62,279 nucleotides of DNA, from the NCBI RefSeq assembly GCF_025370755.1, contig NZ_JAMXFC010000040.1, positions 1 through 62,279 on the forward strand. The letters are read 5' to 3'. The notes below the pieces were generated by a model. The model made no database searches and was not told the origin of the DNA. It worked only from the letters and a program-made list of their open reading frames with translations. The DNA comes from Laspinema sp. D2d. GTDB taxonomy: Bacteria > Cyanobacteriota > Cyanobacteriia > Cyanobacteriales > Laspinemataceae. Position 1 is the first letter of the stretch, and each line of letters opens with the position of its first letter. This document shows positions 45,026-51,465 of this stretch, piece by piece. A program made the position numbers and the translations under genes.

Positions 45026-46501
45026 TTATTGATGCCGGATGGAGTCGTAAATCTCTACATAATTTTTTCCGGGATAATTCCAAGAGTAGTCATATTCCAT
45101 ACCCTGAATTGCGAGTTGACGAAACTCTTGCGGTGACTCATACCATAAATCGATCGCCCGACCCAGGGCCGACTCCACCGCAGCCTCATCCGTTTCATAA
45201 AACACATAGCCATTACGTTTTTCTGGCGGCTTATTCTGGTCATAATCACGGTCAAATACCGTATTCACCAATCCCCCAACCCCTCGCACAATGGGAACCG
45301 TACCATATTTCAAGCCAATCATCTGGGTTAAACCACAGGGTTCATAATTACTCGGAACTAGAATCATATCCGAACCGGCATAAATGAGATGGGATAACTC
45401 CTCATTAAAGCCCAACTCCAAATGACAGTCGGGATTATCATTTAAAAACTGTTTCTCATGCCAGAAATGGTCATTAATCGCCGGTTCCGTCGCTGAACCC
45501 AGGAGGACAAACTGCGCCCCTTTACTTAAGGCATAGTACATAGCATGATGCACTAAATGCACACCTTTTTGTTGATCCAGGCGTCCAATATAGGCAATAA
45601 TGGGTTTATCTTCATCGCGTAACAATAATTGCGATCGCAGCGCTTTCTTCGCTTGCTGCTTGCCCTCAAAATCATCAATACTGTAATGCTCAGGAATGTA
45701 GCGGTCTATTTCCGGATTCCAGAAATCATAATCAATCCCATTCAGAACCCCGGTAAACTTATCCTGATGCAAATGTAACGTATGACCCAATCCGGAACCC
45801 ACCTCAGTGTAATGGGCTTCCCAAGCATGGTGAGGGGAAACCGTCGTCACCGCATTAGAATAAACAATGCCGCCTTTCATGAGATTTATAGCAAAGGGAT
45901 TGAAATTATCCCGGAGGCGATCGTATTGGAAGTAATAAGCATCTTGATTCAGACCCGTTGCTCTAAGTACCTCTGAACCCGCCATCCCTTGATGTTTAAA
46001 GTTGTGAATCGTATAGCAAACCCGCTGAGTCCACATCCCATTATACTTGTAGATTTCGTACAATAAGACTGGAATTAAACCCGTTTGCCAGTCATGACAA
46101 TGAATGACATCCGGTCGCTTATTACTTCTGAGGAGAAACTCTAAAGCCGCCTTGCTAAAGAAAGCAAAGCGCATATTATCATCACTACACCCGTAGTAAC
46201 AACCCCGGTTAAAGAAATTATCTTCGCAATGGGGTTCTATAAAGAAGCAAACCCGCCCGTGAACCCATCCACAATAGACCGAACAGTGAACCGCCCCCCC
46301 ATACCAAGGCACAAACAAGTCCTTATAGGCATCATGAAGGCCCCAAATATGGTCATAGCGCATACAATCATATTTGGGCAGAATCAGTTCCACCGTATGA
46401 CCCCGATTCTCTAACTCTCGGCTTAACCCATAAACCACATCCCCCAATCCGCCCGCTTTAATCACCGGGGCGCATTCCGAGGCAATCTGTACGATGTACA
46501 T
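45026..46501 (-). CDS. glgA: Glycogen synthase, GlgA2-like
   Basis: This 491-aa GT5 enzyme extends alpha-1,4-glucan from ADP-glucose. The ADP-glucose loop KAGGLGDVVYGLSRELE begins at K15. The C-terminal domain carries YIGRLDQQKGVHLVHHAMYY and the EPCGLTQMIGLKYGTVPIVR acceptor/donor motif. The N-terminus (KAGGLGDVVYG) and length fit the cyanobacterial GlgA2 branch rather than GlgA1. It appears single; glgX is about 40 kb away in the window. Confidence 0.93.
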   Translation of the reverse strand: MYIVQIASECAPVIKAGGLGDVVYGLSRELENRGHTVELILPKYDCMRYDHIWGLHDAYKDLFVPWYGGAVHCSVYCGWVHGRVCFFIEPHCEDNFFNRGCYYGCSDDNMRFAFFSKAALEFLLRSNKRPDVIHCHDWQTGLIPVLLYEIYKYNGMWTQRVCYTIHNFKHQGMAGSEVLRATGLNQDAYYFQYDRLRDNFNPFAINLMKGGIVYSNAVTTVSPHHAWEAHYTEVGSGLGHTLHLHQDKFTGVLNGIDYDFWNPEIDRYIPEHYSIDDFEGKQQAKKALRSQLLLRDEDKPIIAYIGRLDQQKGVHLVHHAMYYALSKGAQFVLLGSATEPAINDHFWHEKQFLNDNPDCHLELGFNEELSHLIYAGSDMILVPSNYEPCGLTQMIGLKYGTVPIVRGVGGLVNTVFDRDYDQNKPPEKRNGYVFYETDEAAVESALGRAIDLWYESPQEFRQLAIQGMEYDYSWNYPGKNYVEIYDSIRHQ

Positions 46502-46789
46502 TTTTACTCCTCACGTTACAAAACTTAATTTTATCTCTGCTTTCATTGATTAGCAGCAAGGAGTCAATTTTGGCAAGTGCCGGTTTCACGAAATCAACAC
46601 AAGCACCCCACAGCCACCGGGGTTAGGGTGATTTCCTTCAAACATCGGCCCCGTAACGGTTAGAAACCGGATTCCTGGAAAAAATCTGGGCCTAGCTTGC
46701 ACTAATTTAAGCCAAAAACCCGGTTTCAGGTCCCCGTGAACTCATCCCCGATTTAGGTCAAGGGGCCTCTTCTAGGATGGGGGCAATCC

Positions 46790-47641
46790 CTAGGAATTTT
46801 CATAGTGTTGGCAGAGTGCCAGTAATTTTTCCCGGATGCGATCGCGCACAGACTGGGGTCCCACGACCATCATATCTGGGGCTTCTCGCTGGACTTCCCG
46901 GATAAACCAGTAGGTACTAGAGATGCGACGCACCACCTGCTTAACCTGATTTTCTAACCAGTCTGCGGAGATATCCCCCGGTTTGGGTTTATAGGCAAAA
47001 GCTAATCGATTGTACAAGTGGATTTCCACCGCTATCTGATCAAGCTGGGGACGCCACGGAACCTGAATAGGGAAAATGGCGGCGTCAGGAATGCGGTCTA
47101 AACGCAAACACCAGTTATGGATCAGTTCTGGGATGTCCAGATTGTGTTCGGTTTCCTCGCACCAACAGTCCAAATATTGCCGTTCTTCATGCCGGTTAAT
47201 CTGGGCATGACGAACGGTAAAGGTCCACAGACGTCCTGTGGCATCTTGATAGGAGAGTTGAAAAGGTTGCTGGCGGAGGATATAGCGATTGAGTTCGATG
47301 CGCCAAGGGTGAGGGGGAGTCTCCAGAAAACGTTCGATTTTGTTGCGGAGGGGGATAGAGAGTTCGCTTCGTTCTTGCAACAGTTGGGCGATCGCCTGCG
47401 CTTCCAAAATCCTCCCGGCATCGGTGAGGGCATCCAAGGCACAATTGAGGGCTTCTATCCGGGTATTTGACCAGTCATTATTCGGGGCAATTTGCAGCTC
47501 ACCCCGGGCGATCGCCTCCACCAGTCGGGAGATATTCGGGCGATCGCCCCACGTCTTCCCCAGTTCTAGGGCGAGTTCTTGCAACTGGGTTTTATCTCGT
47601 TCTGAAATAGATAGGGTTATGGATTGACCTTTGCGGCTCAT
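46790..47641 (-). CDS. WYL-domain regulator of the I-D CRISPR locus
   Basis: This 283-aa protein has an N-terminal DNA-binding region (about 1-55, SITLSISERDKTQLQELALE then PNISRLVEAIARGE) and a WYL-type core (about 120-200, QPFQLSYQDATGRLWTFTVR then RQYLDCWCEE). The C-terminal part (RRISSTYWFIREVQREAPDM) is the usual WCX end. It is divergent from cas3 with 98 bp between starts. In Synechocystis 6803 a WYL protein of this kind (Sll7009) represses a type I-D array, so a similar role is likely here; the effector is unknown. Confidence 0.85.
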   Translation of the reverse strand: MSRKGQSITLSISERDKTQLQELALELGKTWGDRPNISRLVEAIARGELQIAPNNDWSNTRIEALNCALDALTDAGRILEAQAIAQLLQERSELSIPLRNKIERFLETPPHPWRIELNRYILRQQPFQLSYQDATGRLWTFTVRHAQINRHEERQYLDCWCEETEHNLDIPELIHNWCLRLDRIPDAAIFPIQVPWRPQLDQIAVEIHLYNRLAFAYKPKPGDISADWLENQVKQVVRRISSTYWFIREVQREAPDMMVVGPQSVRDRIREKLLALCQHYENS

Positions 47642-47649
47642 AATTTTTA

Positions 47650-47730
47650 TACGGACACTTTATACGGGTAAGGTCTTGTCAGTTTCTATTTTGAGTGGCA
47701 ACATAAGAAATAACAAGCAAGTACGGACAC
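47650..47730. promoter_or_regulatory. TACGGACAC direct repeats in the WYL/cas3 divergent promoter
   Basis: The 9-mer TACGGACAC occurs at 47650-47658, 8 bp from the WYL start, and at 47722-47730, 9 bp from the cas3 ATG, both in the same orientation and 72 bp apart. A related TATACGGGT lies at 47661. These are candidate operators for the WYL protein. Confidence 0.5.
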
Positions 47731-47739
47731 AAAAAACTT

Positions 47740-49917
47740 ATGTCCAATTATGACATTCTTCTCAAACCAATTTACTCTGCTCCAGCTTCAAAAGTCCCCC
47801 AGGACATCGAACTGCCTGCGGGATGGAGACTTTCCTGGCATCAACTAGAGACATTAAAGGCGATTCAGGACCCGAATATTGATGTAATTTTCAATACAGC
47901 AATGACCGGGGACGGTAAAACCCTCGCCGCCTTTCTGTGCATTTTATATGGACATCTAGCGGCAGTCGCCCTCTATCCCACCAATGAACTCGCACGGGAT
48001 CAGGAGGGACAAATTGGCGGATATACTCAGCAATTGCAGCTTTGCGATCCACCTCGCCTTTCTCGCTTAAGTGGGGAAGTGCTAGAAATTTATGCAGAAA
48101 CTGAGGGATTGCGGAAAAGTGCGGCGATCGAAACTCGTGCCAGTCAATCGGAGATTTTGTTAACGAATCCAGATATTTTTCATTACTTACATCGCGGTGC
48201 CTATCTCACCAAAAATTCTAGTCCTGATAGTTTGTGGAATCGTCTCGATAAACAGTTCGATTTGTTTATTTTTGATGAATTTCATGTGTTCAGTGCGCCA
48301 CAAATTGCCAGCGTCATTAACACACTGCTGTTGATTCGCTGTACCAATCGACGCAAAAAGTTTCTGTTTCTTTCTGCTACTCCCAATGAGGATTTGCTGA
48401 ACCGATTAAAATTGGCAGGATTTCGGTGTCAAGAGATTAATCCTGTCAGTGAAAAAAAGTATCGCTTTCCGGATAGGGAGGAAGAGTGCCACGAGTTGAA
48501 AGCGCAAGGATGGCGACAAGTATCGCGGGGAATTCAGCTAGAGTTTATTTCGTTAGAACCAACGGGTAAAGCATCTGAAACCTGGTTGAAAGAGAATAGC
48601 CAATTAATTGTATCTCAGTTTCAGAAATATCCGGGGAGTAAAGGGGCGATCGTTCTCAATTCCATTGCCGCAGTCAAACGCCTGACGCGATTTTTTCGGG
48701 AACTGCTGGCACCGTATGGGTTAGTAGTAGCCGAGAATACGGGATTAACAGGGAAAGAACAGAAAGAGCGATCGCTACTTGCTGATTTAGTTTTAGGAAC
48801 CAGTACGATTGATGTCGGCGTAGATTTTAAAATTAATTTCCTAATTTTTGAATCTGCCGACGCCGGAAGTTTTATCCAACGGTTAGGACGATTGGGACGA
48901 CATGATAGCTATGAAAAAGAGGGGGAAACGATTCCTTTTAAAAAGTTTACAGCCTATGCCTTGTCACCGAATTATTTAGTCGAACGGTTGTTTCAGGGTG
49001 AGTCGGCACCGTTGGTATCGGGTGGAACTTGCGATCGCGTGTTCTTTCACGAGACGATTCGGGAAAAATACCGTCAAATTAACAATTTTCAAGGCTATTA
49101 CAAGCGTTGGGGTGCAGTACAGTCTATGCAATTATGCCGCCAACTCGGACATCCAACGATTAAGGAACAATATGCAGATGCTTCCCAGGTGTTTAAAAAA
49201 GCCTGTGAGGAGGTGTTTGATACTCTGCTCAAGAAAAAGTATGGACAAGTTAAAGGATGGCAGGAAGAATGGCAACAGCTATCGGGAACAGATAAGGGAA
49301 ATCCCATTGCAGAGGATGCCACCAGTTTCCGGGGATCGAGTCCTCTCCAATGTGGGTTATATGATGTGACGGAATCCAACGAGAGCGATCGCTTCAAAAC
49401 TTATGATTTGCCGGGAGTGTTAAGCCATTTGGACATCGAACCCATGACAGAAGTGGCATTTATGCGATTGATAGAAGAAACCGCACAACGCACCGGCAAA
49501 CCCATTGCCAAAGGACGATTTAAACATTGTCTGGGGTTTATGAAATTGCGGGAATATCGTCAGGAAAAAGAGAACTGGAATTTTACTTATCCCGGTAACT
49601 TGCAGGCGATCGCCTGCAAAGTACAGGTTCTGGTAGGGATACAAGTTTGGCAACTCACGCCAAACCCCTGGCTCCGAGAGATTAACCAGCAACTGAAGAA
49701 ACAGGGATTAGTCTGTTATGTAATTCCTCATCCCGTTGCCGAGGTGCGATCGCGCTTGCGCCTGCCGATGCACTTTCAGATCTATCCCATGAAGGATCAG
49801 TCCAGTTTGCACGATAAAAGTGCAGATTATGCGATCGGCTTCAGCCAATCGGCGCTATTACTGGATACCCTCGCCTACTGGTTTAAGAGCAAAGGGGGTG
49901 AGGTATGGGTGGTGTAG
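47740..49917 (+). CDS. cas3: Type I-D Cas3 helicase (Cas3')
   Basis: This 725-aa DExH helicase has no HD nuclease domain, as expected for subtype I-D. Motif I is AMTGDGKT (54-61), motif II DEFH (179-182), motif III SAT (212-214) and motif VI QRLGRLGRH (about 388-396). The C-terminal half lacks known catalytic motifs. It unwinds target DNA after recruitment by the Cas10d-containing effector. It begins a plus-strand run of cas genes but is separated from cas10d by ~1.5 kb carrying a pseudo-CRISPR unit and small genes, so the two halves may be transcribed separately. Confidence 0.93.
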   Translation: MSNYDILLKPIYSAPASKVPQDIELPAGWRLSWHQLETLKAIQDPNIDVIFNTAMTGDGKTLAAFLCILYGHLAAVALYPTNELARDQEGQIGGYTQQLQLCDPPRLSRLSGEVLEIYAETEGLRKSAAIETRASQSEILLTNPDIFHYLHRGAYLTKNSSPDSLWNRLDKQFDLFIFDEFHVFSAPQIASVINTLLLIRCTNRRKKFLFLSATPNEDLLNRLKLAGFRCQEINPVSEKKYRFPDREEECHELKAQGWRQVSRGIQLEFISLEPTGKASETWLKENSQLIVSQFQKYPGSKGAIVLNSIAAVKRLTRFFRELLAPYGLVVAENTGLTGKEQKERSLLADLVLGTSTIDVGVDFKINFLIFESADAGSFIQRLGRLGRHDSYEKEGETIPFKKFTAYALSPNYLVERLFQGESAPLVSGGTCDRVFFHETIREKYRQINNFQGYYKRWGAVQSMQLCRQLGHPTIKEQYADASQVFKKACEEVFDTLLKKKYGQVKGWQEEWQQLSGTDKGNPIAEDATSFRGSSPLQCGLYDVTESNESDRFKTYDLPGVLSHLDIEPMTEVAFMRLIEETAQRTGKPIAKGRFKHCLGFMKLREYRQEKENWNFTYPGNLQAIACKVQVLVGIQVWQLTPNPWLREINQQLKKQGLVCYVIPHPVAEVRSRLRLPMHFQIYPMKDQSSLHDKSADYAIGFSQSALLLDTLAYWFKSKGGEVWVV

Positions 49918-49918
49918 T

Positions 49919-50046
49919 AGGTGGATCCCTGAAAGGGATTTTAGGTTGGCACTCTTATAGAAAGAGTATGTTGGAGCGATCACCATTGGCTGCATGGCTA
50001 TTTATTTCAATCCCTGAAAGGGATTTGATCACCTTGCTGATTGGGC
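49919..50046 (-). ncRNA. Degenerate two-repeat CRISPR unit (candidate CreA/CreR-like RNA)
   Basis: On the minus strand, a diverged repeat (50046 to 50004) keeps CCCAAT and AATCCCTTTCAGGGATTGAA of the array repeat and ends A then T instead of AC. A 51-nt pseudo-spacer follows (50003 to 49953), then a second diverged repeat (49952 to about 49919: GTGCCAACCTAAAATCCC then TTTCAGGGAT). The stem AATCCC/GGGATT recognised by Cas6 is intact in both, and the 5' handle would be ATTGAAAT. The pseudo-spacer starts AAATAGCCATGCAG and matches sites at 50107-50120 and 50190-50203 (see findings). The unit opposes the array and cas genes. Confidence 0.65.
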
Positions 50047-50075
50047 AAGATCCGCTCCACCAACTTGTGAAACTA

Positions 50076-50084
50076 ATCATAGCA
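50076..50084 (-). promoter_or_regulatory. Extended -10 promoter for the pseudo-CRISPR RNA
   Basis: On the minus strand TGCTATGAT is an extended -10 (TGn plus TATGAT). Transcription would begin near 50069 and run through both degenerate repeats. The -35 region (CTTTAG) is weak. This is a prediction only. Confidence 0.4.
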
Positions 50085-50086
50085 CA

Positions 50087-50252
50087 GAAGAAGAGACACT
50101 AAAGATCTGCTTGGTTATTTGACCAGTTCCAATAGCTAAGTACCATGAAGCACACTAAATTTATTGAGGGAAGAAGAGACACTAAAGATCTGCTTGGCTA
50201 TTTGACCAGTTCCAATAACTAAGTACCATGAAACACACTAAATTTATTGACG
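50087..50252. repeat. 83-bp tandem duplication with two TTGACC promoter-like sites
   Basis: Copies 50087-50169 and 50170-50252 differ at four positions (50115/50198, 50135/50218, 50150/50233, 50168/50251). Each holds TTGACC (50119-50124, 50202-50207) and, 16 bp later, TACCAT (50141-50146, 50224-50229), a plausible sigma-70 promoter reading toward cas10d. The pseudo-spacer matches end directly at the GAC of each -35. Confidence 0.8.
50145..50222 (+). other. 25-codon ORF in the duplication (and a sister at 50228-50305)
   Basis: ATG 50145 gives MKHTKFIEGRRDTKDLLGYL and a five-residue tail, stop at 50220. The sister ORF at 50228-50305 starts MKHTKFIDGIKYTVYIGKLR. The first has two consecutive AGA codons. 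Neither has a good ribosome site. They may be fortuitous, or a mini-ORF of the kind found in CreT toxins. Confidence 0.25.
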
Positions 50253-50275
50253 GAATCAAATACACGGTCTATATT
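50247..50275 (+). promoter_or_regulatory. Strong sigma-70-like promoter toward cas10d
   Basis: TTGACG (50247-50252), 17 bp, TATATT (50270-50275). It is created at the end of the second 83-bp copy by a C that the first copy lacks (TTGAGG there). It would start transcription near 50282, upstream of the small gene, the HepT-like gene and cas10d. Confidence 0.6.
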
Positions 50276-50475
50276 GGGAAGTTAAGGAAGCCATACCTTG
50301 AATAGCGAGCACGAGTGGATACATGAGTATTTATGCCTCATCCCCTTTTTGGCTGATCGGGCTTTTTATTTCTCCTTGTCTACTTGCTCTACTCGGTCTA
50401 CTTAGACCTTGTAGATCAATTTTTAGGTATGGCAGCCCTAAATAAACATTATGAAGGAGTAAGGAGAAAAGCTCT

Positions 50476-50721
50476 ATGCTACAACCAAATATCAACCCTG
50501 AGCTTGAAGGCAAGGTGCTGAAAGAGCTAGAAACTCTCTGGCGCACAATCTCTACCATGAACACTCAGATTAAAAATCATGGAAATTCCATTGAAAATCA
50601 TGGAAATTCCATTGAAAATTTACAGATGGAGATGACTTATCAATTAAGGCATCTTGTTGATGAAAATATTAATCTCCACGCCAATCTGAGTTACTACTGT
50701 CCCCCAGAGGATGACTTGTAA
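50476..50721 (+). CDS. Small helical protein of unknown function
   Basis: This 81-aa protein has a good ribosome site (AAGGAG at 50461-50466, 9 nt before ATG). It is mainly helical, with heptad-like spacing and an internal duplication NHGNSIE-NHGNSIE (about 36-49), encoded by a near-perfect 21-bp direct repeat. No family was recognised. It lies in the cas3-cas10d insert, in the same orientation, behind the TTGACG/TATATT promoter. Role in CRISPR regulation or in a toxin pair is open. Confidence 0.55.
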   Translation: MLQPNINPELEGKVLKELETLWRTISTMNTQIKNHGNSIENHGNSIENLQMEMTYQLRHLVDENINLHANLSYYCPPEDDL

Positions 50722-50739
50722 TTTATAGGATCATACACT

Positions 50740-50863
50740 AGGGCAAACACCTATTTTTATCAATTGTTAGGATAGCTTTTTCTGCATTCAGATTTGCTAT
50801 GTTATGTTGATAAACTTTCTAATTAAAGTTTTTAAAACTTTAATTAGAAAAGGCGTTTGCCCT
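50740..50863. mobile_element. MITE-like element with AGGGCAAAC ends
   Basis: AGGGCAAACACCT (50740-50752) and AGGCGTTTGCCCT (50851-50863) are inverted repeats with one mismatch, 124 bp apart. Inside, next to the right end, is a 35-bp AT-rich palindrome: TTTCTAATTAAAGTTTT (50816-50832), one T, and its exact complement. It is non-coding and AT-rich. It has no clear target duplication. It separates the 81-aa gene from the HepT-like gene. Confidence 0.6.
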
Positions 50864-51012
50864 TCAAATAAAGCTGTTTCATTTTTTAGTGATTTACATA
50901 ATTTGACTCTGACTAGCCCTTAATCTATCTGGGGTCAAGTTTTATCATAAATCTCTGACCTTAAAAAATATCTAGCAATCTAAACGGCAAATACTGGAAT
51001 AAACTTTTTTAG

Positions 51013-51465
51013 ATGGGGTGTATAAAAGCTATGGATTCTGGTTTGGTAGAAATGCGGCTTCAATTACTTAATAAGTATTTGAAAACCCTTCAAGACTTTC
51101 AATCTGTTAGTTTAAATGAATTTTTGGATAGTTTTGATAATCAATTGATCGTCGAAAGGTTGCTTTATTTAATACTTGATATTTCATTAGGTATTAATCG
51201 GCATATTCTGCTAACTGACTATCAAGGTTTTCCGGAAACTAATGAGTTGTGTTTTTTGGAGTTGGGTAAAAATGGAATTATTGCCAGTGATTTAGCATAC
51301 AATCTGGCTGATTGGATAAGAATTCGGGACATTTTAGAATATCAACATGAAAACATAGATCTAAAAGTTGTGTATGCCTGTATTTCTCGGGCGTTAGAGG
51401 AATATCCCCTTTACATGAGACAAGTAAACAATTATCTCAATTCCTTAGAGGTTAATAATGGCTAA
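51013..51465 (+). CDS. HepT-like (DUF86) protein coupled to cas10d, catalytic motif rearranged
   Basis: This 150-aa all-helical protein of the HepT/DUF86 type has an N-terminal helix, SLNEFLDS, VERLLYLILDISLGINRHIL, then SDLAYNLADWIRIRDILE and YQHENIDLKVVY. HepT ribonuclease toxins carry R-x4-H-x-Y (FRNxLVHEYxxID); here the same position reads R105-x4-Y110-x-H112, with His and Tyr exchanged. Its stop overlaps the cas10d start by 8 nt, so translation is coupled. The usual MntA nucleotidyltransferase antitoxin is absent. An alternative start is ATG 51031. It may be an inactive structural or regulatory partner of Cas10d, or a captured toxin. Confidence 0.8.
   Translation: MGCIKAMDSGLVEMRLQLLNKYLKTLQDFQSVSLNEFLDSFDNQLIVERLLYLILDISLGINRHILLTDYQGFPETNELCFLELGKNGIIASDLAYNLADWIRIRDILEYQHENIDLKVVYACISRALEEYPLYMRQVNNYLNSLEVNNG

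Noticed and set aside
49953-50003. Reading the pseudo-spacer as an ordinary acquired spacer of a mini-array
   Set aside because: It is 51 nt, longer than every spacer in the main array (32-42), its repeats are diverged, and it has no leader; a regulatory unit fits better, although a decayed mini-array cannot be excluded.
49905-50102. 65-codon plus-strand ORF overlapping the end of cas3
   Set aside because: It reads through the degenerate CRISPR repeats; the hairpin arms explain the sequence better than a protein does.
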